Source: Corynebacterium sp. ACRPO
GTDB lineage: Bacteria > Actinomycetota > Actinomycetes > Mycobacteriales > Mycobacteriaceae
NCBI RefSeq assembly: GCF_022347205.1
Contig: NZ_JAKRNE010000008.1
Coordinates: forward strand, 1 to 64,000
Direction: 5' to 3'
Length of the DNA: 64,000 nt
This document shows, piece after piece, positions 35,940-44,605 of this stretch. The notes below the pieces were generated by a model. That model had not been told where the DNA came from and searched no databases. It saw only the letters and a program-made list of their open reading frames with translations. Within the stretch, counting starts at the first letter, position 1, and each line of letters opens with the position of its first letter. Made by a program: the position numbers and the translations under genes.

Positions 35940-36173
35940 ATGCAACGCATCCTCATTACTGAACACATCCGCACCCGCGCGGACTTCTTCAACGCGCTTG
36001 GCCGCACTCGCGGCTGCGAGGACTGCGGGCCCCGCAACCTCGATGACCTCGCAGACTTCCTGCGCGAGCAGCGCACCAGCGTCATCATTGCCTCCCACAT
36101 GGAAATCGCGGACGAGGAACTGGAGGGCGTTGCCACCGTTTTGGAGGATCAGGGCGTGAAGTTGGTGCGCTAG
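35940..36173 (+). CDS. Barstar-family ribonuclease inhibitor
   Basis: 77 residues. The pattern TRADFFNALGR...LDDLADFLREQ...VIIASHMEIADEELEGVATVLEDQGVKLVR fits the barstar fold (helix-strand-helix, with an acidic recognition helix). Barstars bind the active site of barnase/RNase Sa-type enzymes and protect the producer before export. It lies directly after the ribonuclease gene with the start in TAATAATG. It is slightly shorter than the 90-residue classic barstar. A dispersed hairpin repeat follows as likely terminator. Confidence 0.8.
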   Translation: MQRILITEHIRTRADFFNALGRTRGCEDCGPRNLDDLADFLREQRTSVIIASHMEIADEELEGVATVLEDQGVKLVR

Positions 36174-36203
36174 CGACTCGGGCCCCTGGACTGGGGCTGG
36201 GGG

Positions 36204-36296
36204 CGTTAGGTCCATAGATATCAGGCCGAATTGAGGGTTGTGAGCTCTCAATTCGGCCTTTTCGCGCTCAGATCGGCCCGATGAGTTTCGCCCTAA
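36204..36296 (+). repeat. Intergenic hairpin repeat, copy A
   Basis: Bounded by GTTAGG and CCTAAC as terminal inverted repeats. The core hairpin GGCCGAATTGAG/CTCAATTCGGCC (36223-36257) is followed by TTTTCGC, so it can terminate the RNase/barstar transcript. An inverted, diverged copy of the unit is at 49847-49925. In the second copy both stem arms are changed together (AATT region to ATCT/AGAT), keeping pairing. Confidence 0.75.
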
Positions 36297-36324
36297 CTCT
36301 AGCGCGGTGGTGGGTAAGCCAGGT

Positions 36325-37617
36325 TTAGCTGAGGAACCCAGACAGCTCCGCACTCCGGCGGGCCAGGCGCTCGAGGCGGGACTCGGTCATGGAGGCAATC
36401 TGGTCGATGATGGCGCGGTCGCGGGCGGCGTCGGTATCGGCTTGTTCCCACCACAGCCGGAAGGTGGCATCGAGGGAGCCGGGGGTGCCGGCTACCAGGT
36501 AGTCGTAGACGCGGTAGATGCGCTCGCGCTGGCGGTCTTGGCGTGCGAGGTGGGCGGGCTCGTCCATGACGTAGAGGACGGCGATGGTTTTGAGCAGCTT
36601 TACTTCGGCTTCGGCTTGCTTGGGCACGATGAGGTTGCCGTGCATGCGGCCAAGGCTATTGGAGGCGATGAGATCGGCATTGGCCTCGCTGGTGGCGCCA
36701 ACGGTCGCGCCCACGTAGCGGCCGACGAGCTCCGAGGTCATCTTCTTCAGGTTGGCGTAGTCGCACAAGGAATAGTCAAAGTCACCGATAGCGTTGATGA
36801 CACTTAAGTTGCGCAGGCTATCGGCTGCTTCCAGGAGCTCATCGGCGGTGCCGCCGAAGGCCTTGGCGCCCTTTTCTGCTAGTTGGGCGAGCTCAACTAG
36901 ATCCCAGAGGACATTAAGGGAGATGCGCCGGGAGATGATGCCATCTTCCACGTCGTGCACGGAGTAGGCGATGTCATCGGACCAGTCCATGACCTGGGCC
37001 TCGATGCACTTGCGGTTATCGGTATGGCCCTCGCGCAGCCAGTCCAAAAGGTGCGCGTCTTCGTCGTAGGCGCCGTACTTGCGGTTGGTGGTGCCATCCG
37101 GGTTGGTCTTGGTCCAGGGGTATTTGCAGGCGCCGTCGAGGGCCGCGCGGGTGAGGTTGAGGCCAAAGCTTTGGGGTTCGCCGCGGGCATCGTCCACGAT
37201 GACTTTGGGCTCCAAGCGGGTGAGGATACGCAGGGTTTGGGCGTTGCCTTCGAAGCCGTTGAGAGCCACCTCATTGAGCGCATTCTCGCCGTTGTGGCCA
37301 TAGGGCGGGTGGCCGATGTCATGGGTCAGGCCGGCCATATCGCAGAGATCGGGATCGAGGCCGAGCCCGGAGCCGATGCTGCGTGCGATTTGGCCGACCT
37401 CCAGGGAGTGGGTCAGCCTGGTGCGCGGGGTATCGCCGTCGCGCGGGCCGACGACCTGCGTTTTATCCGCTAGTCGGCGCAGCGCCGCCGAGTGCAGCAC
37501 GCGGGCACGATCGCGGGCAAAGACCCCACGGTGTTCCTCCACGGGGTGGAAGGCTGAGCCCTTCGGCTTTTCATCGGCCAGGCGGGCAAAGTCGGCGACG
37601 GAATAAGAATAGGACAC
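36325..37617 (-). CDS. dgt: Deoxyguanosinetriphosphate triphosphohydrolase-like protein
   Basis: 430 residues from the GTG at 37617. An HD-domain hydrolase that removes triphosphate from dNTPs, chiefly dGTP. Motifs are RLTHSLEVGQIARSIG, LTHDIGHPPYGHNGE (metal-binding HD pair), MDWSDDIAYSVHDVEDG, and RDRARVLHSAALRRLADKTQ near the N-terminus. The conserved start SYSYSVADFARLADEKPKG supports the GTG; a TTG at 37659 would add 14 residues. It lies between the RNase/barstar pair and a YdcF-like gene; dgt next to dnaG is common in actinobacteria. Confidence 0.9.
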   Translation of the reverse strand: MSYSYSVADFARLADEKPKGSAFHPVEEHRGVFARDRARVLHSAALRRLADKTQVVGPRDGDTPRTRLTHSLEVGQIARSIGSGLGLDPDLCDMAGLTHDIGHPPYGHNGENALNEVALNGFEGNAQTLRILTRLEPKVIVDDARGEPQSFGLNLTRAALDGACKYPWTKTNPDGTTNRKYGAYDEDAHLLDWLREGHTDNRKCIEAQVMDWSDDIAYSVHDVEDGIISRRISLNVLWDLVELAQLAEKGAKAFGGTADELLEAADSLRNLSVINAIGDFDYSLCDYANLKKMTSELVGRYVGATVGATSEANADLIASNSLGRMHGNLIVPKQAEAEVKLLKTIAVLYVMDEPAHLARQDRQRERIYRVYDYLVAGTPGSLDATFRLWWEQADTDAARDRAIIDQIASMTESRLERLARRSAELSGFLS

Positions 37618-37665
37618 GGCCTCAAGTTTATTCCGCGAACAGGCCTTTTGGGTGAGCAACGTGGC

Positions 37666-38241
37666 CTAATCTCGGTCGTCTTCCTGCTGAATCGTCTGAT
37701 GCCGCAGCTTCTGATTGGGCCGCAGCACCTGCTCCACGCGGTAGAATCCATTGCGCAGTGCTGCGGCACCGCGAGCGGGAAGCAGGCCGGCCACTAACGC
37801 ATAGGCCACGCCACCAGTTTCGTGGGCAAGGTAGCGCCACCAGGGCTTAGAAAAGCGCGCGGCCGGGTAGTACGGCGTGCCGGAGACGGTGGCCGTGATG
37901 CCCTCTTGGCGGGCGATGAGGGCGGCGCGCAGGCGGTGGAGGGGATCGGTGATGATGGTGGCGTCGGAAAGCGCGAAGGCTTCCTTGACCGCGCTGAGGG
38001 AGCTGCGGGTATCCATGCCCTCCTCCACCGCGTGCACGGTCAGGTGCGGGAAGTGCTCGCGCAGGTAGGTGCGGCCGACGCCGGCCTCCGTAAACCTATC
38101 CCCGGGCAGCTTGCCGCCCACGGTAATGACCTCCAACCCCTCGGCCGTGGCGAGCTCACCGGCGTGGCGCAGGCGGCCGGCCAGGATGCGGGAGGGGCGG
38201 CCATCGTATTGGGCGGTTCCTAAAACAATTGCGTACTTCAC
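37666..38241 (-). CDS. YdcF-like (DUF218) membrane-associated protein
   Basis: 191 residues. IVLGTAQYDGRPSRILAGRL near the start, VITVGGKLPGDRFTEAGVGRTYL, MDTRSSLSAVKEAF and TIITDPLHRLRAALIARQEG are the DUF218 motifs in order. E. coli SanA/YdcF-like proteins are linked to envelope barrier function or ligand binding, but no reaction is established. It lies immediately upstream of dgt on the same strand and divergent from the TPM-domain gene with a 54-bp gap. Confidence 0.8.
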   Translation of the reverse strand: MKYAIVLGTAQYDGRPSRILAGRLRHAGELATAEGLEVITVGGKLPGDRFTEAGVGRTYLREHFPHLTVHAVEEGMDTRSSLSAVKEAFALSDATIITDPLHRLRAALIARQEGITATVSGTPYYPAARFSKPWWRYLAHETGGVAYALVAGLLPARGAAALRNGFYRVEQVLRPNQKLRHQTIQQEDDRD

Positions 38242-38295
38242 TGCCCCACCACACTACCTGCCGGAGAGCTAAGTTAAGCCGGTAAAGTGGTGGGC

Positions 38296-40305
38296 ATGAA
38301 TTTGAGTGCACGTTTAGGCCGCGCGGCCATTGCCGCTTTCATTTTAGGCTGCACCTCCCTCGGTGCGGGGTCTGCCTTCGCCGCCGAGACCACCACGGTG
38401 GCACAGGGCACTGCCACCCTCCAGGACAAGGTCACCGATGAGGCCGGCGTGCTCAGCGCGGAGGAAAAGAGCCAGCTGGAGGAGAAGATTACGCAGCTGC
38501 AAAAAGACGAGCACTTGACGCTCTTTGTCTATATCACCGATGAGCTGGGCACGGATCCAGAAACCTTTGCCGGCCAGGCGGTCAAGGACAAGGGTCCGAA
38601 TTCCGCAGTCTATGCGCTATCCATCAATGACCGAAAGATGGGCGTGCAGACCGGCAAGGACTGGCCGCAGGGCCGGCTGGACCAGATGTATGACGCCGCC
38701 TATGACAAACTGGCCAGCGATGAATACGGTGCTTCGGCCGTCGCGCTTGCCGACGCCGCCCTGGGCAACTCCGCTTCAAATAGCTCCGCCTCCGATTCCT
38801 CCGGCCTGGCGTGGCTGGGCGGTGGCGCGGCCGCCATCGTCGCCGCCGGTGGCGGAATCATGTACTACTCGCGCCGCAACACCAAGAAAAATAATGCGCA
38901 GACGCTGGAGTCTGCCCGCGAGATCGCCCCGGGCGATACCGATCAGCTAAACCGCCTGCCTCTGGAAACCTTGGACCAGCTGGCCCAGGAGGAGTTGGTC
39001 TCTACCGATGAGTCCATCCGCCGCGGCAAGGAGGAGCTCAATATCGCGCTCTCCGAGTTCGGCCCCGAGCGCGTGCGCCCCTTTACCAAGGCAATGAACC
39101 ACTCCACCTCTACCCTGCAAAAGGCCTTCCACCTGCGCCAGCGCCTGGATGATGCCGTGCCGGAGTCCCCGGCCGAGCGCCGCCAAATGCTGGTAGAAAT
39201 CGTCTCCTCCTGCGGCCAGGCCGATGACGCCCTCGACGCGCAGGCCGAGGAGTTTGCCAAGATGCGCGACTTGCTCATCCACTCCGATGAAAAGCTGGAC
39301 GAGCTCACCCAGCGCACCGTGGGCCTGCGCGCCCGCCTGCCGGAGGCCGAGTCCACGCTGGCCGGCCTGAAGTCCAACTATGACGAGCACGTGCTCTCCT
39401 CCATTGCCGATAACCCCGAGCTTGCCGCCGCTTCGCTCGATGAGGCCGAGAAACTGCTCGACAAGGCCCGAGGGGTCCAGGCCCAGCCGGCCGGCCAGCA
39501 GGGTCCGCTGGTGGGACTTATTCGCGATATCGAGCACGCCTGCGAGATGACGGATCGCCTCATTTCCGGCGTGGAAAACGCCGAGGAGAATATCGCCACC
39601 GCCCGCGGCAATCTCGAGGCGCTTATTGCCGAGGTCGAGGGCGAGATCAACGAGGCCCGCGAGCTCGAGCGCCAAGGCAAGGCCCAGGGAACCACCGCGG
39701 ATTGGGACAAACTCGAAGAGCTGCTCGGCCGCGCCGGCAGCGCCGTAGATGAGGCCAAGGCCCACGGCCAACAGGATCCGTTGGGCCAGCACACCGCGCT
39801 GACCTCCATCGATACCGAGCTAGATGAGGCGCTCGACCGCGTGCGCGAGAAGACCTCCACGCACGCGCGCCAGCTAGACCTCTTCCGCCAGCAGATTTCC
39901 GTGGCGGAATCCAATATCCAGGCCGCAGAAGACCTCATTTCCTCCCGCGGTCGCATCATCGGCTCGGGTGCGCGCACCGCGCTTGCCGACGCCAAACGTC
40001 TCCACGCCCAAGCCCTCCACACCGAGCGCAACGATATCCGCGCCGCGCTGCAGTCCTCCCGCGACGCAGTGGCCGCGGCCCAGGCGGCGCTGCAGCGCGC
40101 CAAGGATGACGTGGATGAGCACCGCCGCCGCCAGCAGCGCCAGCAGATGGGCAATGCCGCCAATAATATCGTTACCGGCGTGGTCATCGGCCAGATGCTC
40201 GGCGGTGGCCGTGGCTTCGGCGGTGGTTTCGGAGGCGGCGGCTTCGGTGGAGGCAGCTTTGGCGGCGGTGGCGGCGGTGGCGGCTTCCGCGGCGGCTCCT
40301 TCTAG
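38296..40305 (+). CDS. Secreted/membrane TPM-domain protein with long coiled coil
   Basis: 669 residues. Signal peptide 1-30 (LGRAAIAAFILGCTSLGAGSAFAAE minus its ends), TPM domain (about 40-160; VTDEAGVLSAEEKSQLEEKI, VKDKGPNSAVYALSIND), one membrane segment (AWLGGGAAAIVAAGGGIMYY), then about 400 residues of charged helical coiled coil, ending in a Gly-rich tail (GGGFGGGSFGGG). TPM proteins occur in envelope and photosystem-repair contexts; bacterial function is unclear. The layout suggests an extracellular TPM domain and a cytosolic coiled coil. ATG at 38296 was chosen; a GTG at 38287 is the alternative. Confidence 0.85.
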   Translation: MNLSARLGRAAIAAFILGCTSLGAGSAFAAETTTVAQGTATLQDKVTDEAGVLSAEEKSQLEEKITQLQKDEHLTLFVYITDELGTDPETFAGQAVKDKGPNSAVYALSINDRKMGVQTGKDWPQGRLDQMYDAAYDKLASDEYGASAVALADAALGNSASNSSASDSSGLAWLGGGAAAIVAAGGGIMYYSRRNTKKNNAQTLESAREIAPGDTDQLNRLPLETLDQLAQEELVSTDESIRRGKEELNIALSEFGPERVRPFTKAMNHSTSTLQKAFHLRQRLDDAVPESPAERRQMLVEIVSSCGQADDALDAQAEEFAKMRDLLIHSDEKLDELTQRTVGLRARLPEAESTLAGLKSNYDEHVLSSIADNPELAAASLDEAEKLLDKARGVQAQPAGQQGPLVGLIRDIEHACEMTDRLISGVENAEENIATARGNLEALIAEVEGEINEARELERQGKAQGTTADWDKLEELLGRAGSAVDEAKAHGQQDPLGQHTALTSIDTELDEALDRVREKTSTHARQLDLFRQQISVAESNIQAAEDLISSRGRIIGSGARTALADAKRLHAQALHTERNDIRAALQSSRDAVAAAQAALQRAKDDVDEHRRRQQRQQMGNAANNIVTGVVIGQMLGGGRGFGGGFGGGGFGGGSFGGGGGGGGFRGGSF

Positions 40306-40395
40306 GCCTCCCAGCCCGCCTCCACGGCCCAGCAGTCCGGCAAGCCGGCAGCCCGGCTCTAGGCTCTCGCGGGTGGCCCGGCTCGCGGCGCTGGG

Positions 40396-40836
40396 CTAGG
40401 TGCGGAGGGGGCGCGGGGTGGCGTCGAGAAGCGCGCAGGCGTAGCTCAAGAAGATGGCGTCGAGCTCCGGCAGCTCGCCCACGCTCACGCGCAGGCCATC
40501 GCCGGCAGGTGCGGTGCTGGCAACCTCGGCGCCCGTGCCACGGGCTACGATGCGGCGCTCGCGGCGGAAGGGGTTGCGGCGCTCCAGCAGGTACCCGCGG
40601 TCAGCGCAGGTCGCGCGCAGGCGGGTGACGGTAAACCCGGCCTGGGTGACCGAGAAATCCTCGCCCGCGGCGGTCTGCGCGCGCAGGAAGAACCGCGGGG
40701 AGGAAGAATCCAGCGAGGATTCTACTGCGAGGCGCTCGCCGGCGGCGGTGGCAAGCACGCCGTCGCGCACGGAGGCAAGCTCGTGCCCCTCGGCGTTGGT
40801 GAGCGCGCCCGCGCGCCAGGTCCACTGCGCAGTCAT
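40396..40836 (-). CDS. Unknown protein of 146 residues, coupled to the upstream membrane protein
   Basis: I recognise no family. Soluble, Arg-rich, with alternating beta-type patterns (FFLRAQTAAGEDFSVTQAGF) and a C-terminal helix ELDAIFLSYACALLDATP, which resembles tubby-like/LURP-type beta barrels. Its ATG overlaps the stop of the 40836 gene by one base, so it is in one operon with it and probably glyS. High G+C. Confidence 0.65.
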   Translation of the reverse strand: MTAQWTWRAGALTNAEGHELASVRDGVLATAAGERLAVESSLDSSSPRFFLRAQTAAGEDFSVTQAGFTVTRLRATCADRGYLLERRNPFRRERRIVARGTGAEVASTAPAGDGLRVSVGELPELDAIFLSYACALLDATPRPLRT

Positions 40837-41345
40837 TAGAGGACGAATAGTGCGACGAGGGCGACGATGGATGCTAGGACCAAGGTGATGATCCAGGCCC
40901 AGGCTTTGCCTTGGGTGGTGGCATCCAAGATGACGCGGGTAAACCAGCTAAGACCGGCGATTTCCGCGGTGGTCAGGCCCTCGGCATCGTGCTCGAATTC
41001 GAGGATGGACTTGCGCACGCCGGAATTGCGGGCGGTGAACTGCCCTACCTTTTCATCATCGACGTCATCGATGATCCAGTCGCCGCTGTTTTCGTTGATG
41101 AAGGTGAAGGTACGGCCGTTGAGCGATGCCTCTAGGCGCTTATCGCGGCCGGGGCGGCCGGCGAGGCGGTAAATGGAGCCGTCGGCAAGCGTGGCAGAAG
41201 CGCCAAGGTCACTGACCTCGGTGCGCCAGAAGTGGCCGTCCACCTCCGCGGAATGCTCCGAGAATACGCCCAGTTGCTCCGGGCCTTCCTCGGCCAAGAG
41301 CACGGGCTTTGCGCGGTCGGAGCGATCCCAGCTGGTGTAATGCAT
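40836..41345 (-). CDS. Unknown tail-anchored membrane protein
   Basis: 169 residues from the ATG at 41345, 2 nt after the glyS stop (TAGTAATG). Residues 1-145 are soluble and beta-rich (TFTFINENSGDWIIDDVDDE), and the last 22 (AWAWIITLVLASIVALVALFVL) form one C-terminal membrane helix, so it is tail-anchored facing the cytosol. It shares beta-barrel-like spacing with the next gene, which may be a diverged partner. Function unknown; position after glyS suggests co-transcription. Confidence 0.7.
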   Translation of the reverse strand: MHYTSWDRSDRAKPVLLAEEGPEQLGVFSEHSAEVDGHFWRTEVSDLGASATLADGSIYRLAGRPGRDKRLEASLNGRTFTFINENSGDWIIDDVDDEKVGQFTARNSGVRKSILEFEHDAEGLTTAEIAGLSWFTRVILDATTQGKAWAWIITLVLASIVALVALFVL

Positions 41346-41347
41346 TA

Positions 41348-42727
41348 CTAGCACCCAATCAGGCGAGCGGCGAGGTAAGCCTCGAGGTCATCGAGCTTCA
41401 CGCGCTCCTGCTCCATGGTGTCGCGCTCGCGCACGGTCACGGCATCGTCCTCGAGGGTGTCGAAGTCGAAGGTGACGCAGAACGGGGTGCCGATCTCATC
41501 CTGGCGGCGGTAGCGGCGGCCGATGGCACCGGAGACGTCAAAGTCCACGTTCCAGTGGGCGCGCAGCTTATCGGCCAGCTTGCGGGCTGGCTCGGAAAGC
41601 TCTTCCTTCTTGGATAGCGGCAGGACGGCTACCTTGATCGGTGCTAGGCGGCGGTCCAGGCGGAGGACTACGCGCTTATCGGTGCCGCCCTTGGCGTTGG
41701 GAGCCTCTTCCTCGTCGTAGGCATCCACTAGGAAGGCCATCATGGAACGGCCCAGGCCGGCGGCCGGCTCGATAACGTACGGGATCCAGCGCTCCTCGTT
41801 GGCCTGGTCGTAGTAGGACAGGTCCTCGCCCGAGCCCTTGGCGTGGACGGACAGGTCATAGTCCGTGCGGTTGGCCACGCCTTCCAGCTCGCCCCACTTG
41901 GAGCCCTTGAAGCCAAAGGCGTACTCCACGTCCACGGTGCGCTTGGAGTAGTGGGAGAGCTTTTCCTTCGGGTGCTCGTACAGGCGCAGGTTTTCTTCCT
42001 TGATGCCCAGGTCCACGTACCAGTTGTAGCGGTCATCAATCCAGTACTGGTGCCACTCTTCGTCCTCGCCCGGCTTGACGAAGAACTCCATTTCCATCTG
42101 CTCGAACTCGCGGGTACGGAAGATGAAGTTGCCTGGGGTGATCTCGTTGCGGAAGGACTTGCCGATGTTCGCGATGCCAAACGGCGGCTTCATGCGCGAG
42201 GAGGTCATCACGTTCTTGAAGTTAACGAAGATGCCCTGTGCGGTTTCCGGACGCAGGTAGTGCAGGCCTTGCTCATCGTCCACCGGGCCCAGGAAGGTCT
42301 TGAGCAGACCGGAGAAGGCCTTCGGTTCGGTCCAGTCACCCGGCTGGCCGGTTTCTGGGTCATTGATATCTGCCAGGCCGTTTTCTGGCTCGTGGCCGTG
42401 CTTTTCCTCGTAGGCCTCAATAAGGTCGTCGGCACGGTAGCGCTTGCCGGTGTGGCGGGATTCCACCAGCGGGTCAGAAAAGACCTCGACGTGACCGGAG
42501 GATACCCAGACCTGACGCGGCTGGATGACGGAGGTATCTACGCCCACGACGTCTGCGCGGGACTGCACCATGTGGCGCCACCACTGGCGCTTGATGTTTT
42601 CCTTGAGCTCTACACCAAGAGGGCCGTAGTCCCACGCGGAGCGGGAACCGCCGTAAATTTCACCTGCCTGGTAGACCAAGCCGCGGCGCTTACACAGGTT
42701 TACAACGGTATCGATGACGGATGCCAT
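41348..42727 (-). CDS. glyS: Glycyl-tRNA synthetase (single-chain, eukaryote-like type)
   Basis: 459 residues from the ATG at 42727, after AGAGGAG. Class II enzyme charging tRNA-Gly. [36 protein letters not shown] (motif 1 region), [20 protein letters not shown] (motif 2) and [16 protein letters not shown] with the C-terminal anticodon domain ([13 protein letters not shown]) follow in order. This is the alpha2 type, not the alpha2beta2 type. The start at 42766 given by the open frame includes 13 non-conserved residues. It is divergent to the ArsR gene and heads a group with two small unknown genes. Confidence 0.95.
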   Translation of the reverse strand: MASVIDTVVNLCKRRGLVYQAGEIYGGSRSAWDYGPLGVELKENIKRQWWRHMVQSRADVVGVDTSVIQPRQVWVSSGHVEVFSDPLVESRHTGKRYRADDLIEAYEEKHGHEPENGLADINDPETGQPGDWTEPKAFSGLLKTFLGPVDDEQGLHYLRPETAQGIFVNFKNVMTSSRMKPPFGIANIGKSFRNEITPGNFIFRTREFEQMEMEFFVKPGEDEEWHQYWIDDRYNWYVDLGIKEENLRLYEHPKEKLSHYSKRTVDVEYAFGFKGSKWGELEGVANRTDYDLSVHAKGSGEDLSYYDQANEERWIPYVIEPAAGLGRSMMAFLVDAYDEEEAPNAKGGTDKRVVLRLDRRLAPIKVAVLPLSKKEELSEPARKLADKLRAHWNVDFDVSGAIGRRYRRQDEIGTPFCVTFDFDTLEDDAVTVRERDTMEQERVKLDDLEAYLAARLIGC

Positions 42728-42832
42728 AAGTTTTCGGACTCCTCTGGTAGGGGACAGTCTTGACAATCTCGTTCAGTCTAACCCGAAGCGCTTCCCGGCG
42801 GTGGGATTGGGGCATGAATTTAATCTGAAATA

Positions 42833-42845
42833 AATACAACGTATT
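42833..42845. promoter_or_regulatory. Possible operator in the glyS/arsR gap
   Basis: AATAC-AAC-GTATT, a perfect 5-bp inverted repeat about 70 bp before the ArsR start, within an A+T-rich stretch. ArsR/SmtB proteins bind such short palindromes and often repress themselves. Binding here is inference. Confidence 0.3.
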
Positions 42846-42911
42846 GCAAGTATCGGGTAATATAAGGGTAACCGACAGGTAATAGGTATTTAATTGAAGG
42901 TGACATTCCCT

Positions 42912-43202
42912 ATGACGACCACTTACAAGGCCCCAAATACTTCTGCGGCTGCCGGCGTTATCGCTGCCCTTGATTCGCCCCTACGCATCGCAATCATCTC
43001 CCGCTTGGCCGAGCGCGATCACTTTGTCCATGAGCTGGTCAAGGCCACCGGCAAGTCCCAGCCCCTTATCAGCCAGCACCTGCGCGTGCTCAAGCAGGCA
43101 GGCATCGTGGACTCCGAGCGCAGCGGCCGCGAGGTAACCTACTCGCTCATTGCGCCGCGGGTTTTGGACCTGCTTGCCGACGCCGCCAAGATCGCCTCCT
43201 AG
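42912..43202 (+). CDS. ArsR/SmtB-family transcription regulator
   Basis: 96 residues from the ATG at 42912 (GAAGGTG upstream). Winged helix: LDSPLRIAIISRLAERDHFVHELVKATGKSQPLISQHLRVLKQAG, with the recognition helix SQPLISQHLRVL. It lies directly before the Zur/FurB gene, the arrangement seen in mycobacteria and corynebacteria where the ArsR partner (SmtB) senses zinc and controls the operon. Metal ligands are not obvious except His residues in the alpha3/alpha5 areas, so zinc sensing is inferred from context. Confidence 0.85.
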   Translation: MTTTYKAPNTSAAAGVIAALDSPLRIAIISRLAERDHFVHELVKATGKSQPLISQHLRVLKQAGIVDSERSGREVTYSLIAPRVLDLLADAAKIAS

Positions 43203-43272
43203 CCCCTCCCCTCCTGCATAAAAAGCCGCCTGACTGTGCAGTTATTGAAAAAGCACTGATAATATTGAGGGC

Positions 43273-43692
43273 ATGGCTTTACACGACAGTATTCCCAAGC
43301 TAGGCGCGCGCAATACCAAACAGCGCACCGCAGTGGTTGAGGTACTGCGGGAAATGGAGAAATTCGCCTCCGCCAAGGAGATCTACCACGAGCTCCAGGA
43401 GCGCGAGGAAAAGGTGGGCCTGACCACCGTGTACCGCACCCTGCAGTCCCTGACCGATATCGATGCAGTGGATGCCCTCCACATGCCCAATGGCGAAACC
43501 CTGTACCGCCATTGCGATACCGACGCCCACCACCACCACTTGGTGTGCACCAAGTGCGGCCGCACCGAGGAAATCGACGGCGGCCCCATTGAAAAGTGGG
43601 CCACCTCCGTGGCCAAGGAGTACGGCTTCGAGCTCACCGGCCACGATGCCGAGGTCTTTGGCATCTGCAGCGACTGCGCCGCTTCCGCTTAA
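43273..43692 (+). CDS. zur: Fur-family zinc regulator (Zur/FurB)
   Basis: 139 residues. Fur DNA-binding domain (NTKQRTAVVEVLREM, VGLTTVYRTLQSL) followed by the metal domain: HCDTDAHHHHLVCTKCGRTEEIDGG and GHDAEVFGICSDCAA, with two CxxC pairs for structural zinc and the HxHHHH region for sensing. The location after an ArsR gene and the histidine spacing suit Zur rather than Fur or PerR. It represses zinc uptake genes in this lineage. Separated from the ArsR gene by 70 bp, so it may have its own promoter too. Confidence 0.9.
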   Translation: MALHDSIPKLGARNTKQRTAVVEVLREMEKFASAKEIYHELQEREEKVGLTTVYRTLQSLTDIDAVDALHMPNGETLYRHCDTDAHHHHLVCTKCGRTEEIDGGPIEKWATSVAKEYGFELTGHDAEVFGICSDCAASA

Positions 43693-43730
43693 AGGCGCTC
43701 GCGCTTCTCCTTGAAGCCACCCCTCCCCTA

Positions 43731-43766
43731 ACCTCAGACCCCAACCTCCGGAGCCTGAGGTCTTTA
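43731..43766 (+). terminator. Terminator after zur
   Basis: ACCTCAG (43731-43737) pairs with CTGAGGT (43755-43761), followed by CTTTATTTT. It has a long loop of 17 nt, in which CTCC and GGAG can also pair. Confidence 0.6.
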
Positions 43767-43803
43767 TTTTGCGGCGCACACGGGACCATATTTCACGCCA
43801 AGA

Positions 43804-44466
43804 CTATAGCGCTGAGATTGCAATCAACTGCACGGTTAGGTTATTAACAAAGTGCAAAATAAGGCCTGCACGCAGAGAATTGTGGAAGCGAGTTACTAAC
43901 GCGCACCCCATCCCCAGGAAAGTCGCATACACAATGACCGGTGGAGCAATATGAGCGGCGCCAAACAACAGCGAACTGAGGATCACACTGGCGAACGCTG
44001 GAACACTGCGATCCAAGTACCCCATGAGCAGGCGGCGAAACACAATTTCTTCTATCAGCGGCGCCAAAAATAGGTAGCACGCTAAAGAAATAACCACCAT
44101 AGCGCCGCGACCGTCAGCTGAAGATGTACTTTCCGAGGGTGCAATACCCAGCAGCGGACCCACTATTGCGGCTGCCGCTCCCGCCATAAAGATGGCGAGT
44201 GGAACCTGCCACAATAAGTGCCAACCACGCCGACCCAAAGGAAGAAAACCGAGACCAATTCCCCGACGTTTTAGGTAGAACACCAATGCAGTCGTCGGCA
44301 CTACCACCGAAAGAGCAAGCACAACGGGCATTATCGTGCCTAGTCCACCCGTGGTTAAACCAGCCTTCATCATGACAAAAACTGTCGCCACTAAGAGGGC
44401 ATCCATTGCAATGACGGCCACTAGTCCAATAAGCGCATCTTTCAACCTGATGTTATCCACTGCCAT
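43804..44466 (-). CDS. CPBP-family membrane protease (CAAX/bacteriocin-processing)
   Basis: 220 residues with about seven hydrophobic segments. APLIEEIVFRRLLMGYLD carries the EExxxR motif of the family; FGAAHIAPP holds the FxxxH motif; HFVNNL matches the HxxxN motif. These intramembrane proteases occur as CAAX proteases or in bacteriocin self-immunity. G+C is lower than in the surrounding genes. It is divergent to the membrane/XRE pair, with a 139-bp gap holding the large palindrome. Substrate unknown. Confidence 0.85.
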   Translation of the reverse strand: MAVDNIRLKDALIGLVAVIAMDALLVATVFVMMKAGLTTGGLGTIMPVVLALSVVVPTTALVFYLKRRGIGLGFLPLGRRGWHLLWQVPLAIFMAGAAAAIVGPLLGIAPSESTSSADGRGAMVVISLACYLFLAPLIEEIVFRRLLMGYLDRSVPAFASVILSSLLFGAAHIAPPVIVYATFLGMGCALVTRFHNSLRAGLILHFVNNLTVQLIAISAL

Positions 44467-44521
44467 GCCCCCTACCCTAAAAGGCTGCCTCTCATCCTAA
44501 AGAATGAATTTACCCAGAATG

Positions 44522-44537
44522 GTAAAGCACCCTTTAC
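44522..44537. promoter_or_regulatory. Small palindrome next to the XRE-pair promoter
   Basis: GTAAAG-CACC-CTTTAC, perfect 6-bp arms. It shares GTAAAG with the larger palindrome that follows and overlaps the -35 box, so it may be a second operator for the same regulator. Confidence 0.45.
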
Positions 44538-44561
44538 AGTAAAGCGTCCTTGACATATAGT
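44533..44561 (+). promoter_or_regulatory. Promoter of the membrane protein/XRE pair
   Basis: TTTACA (44533-44538) and TATAGT (44556-44561) are separated by 17 bp, a good sigma-A spacing. The -10 box lies in the central gap of a large palindrome, so a bound regulator would block polymerase. Confidence 0.6.
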
Positions 44562-44581
44562 GTGTGTCAAGCACGCTTTAC
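44539..44581. promoter_or_regulatory. Large palindromic operator over the -10 box
   Basis: Two 17-bp arms, GTAAAGCGTCCTTGACA and TGTCAAGCACGCTTTAC, match as inverted repeats at 16 of 17 positions around a 9-nt centre holding TATAGT. The most likely ligand is the XRE regulator encoded at 45059, giving autorepression; this is inference. Confidence 0.6.
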
Positions 44582-44605
44582 AATCATTTGCTTCAGGAGG
44601 TTTCT

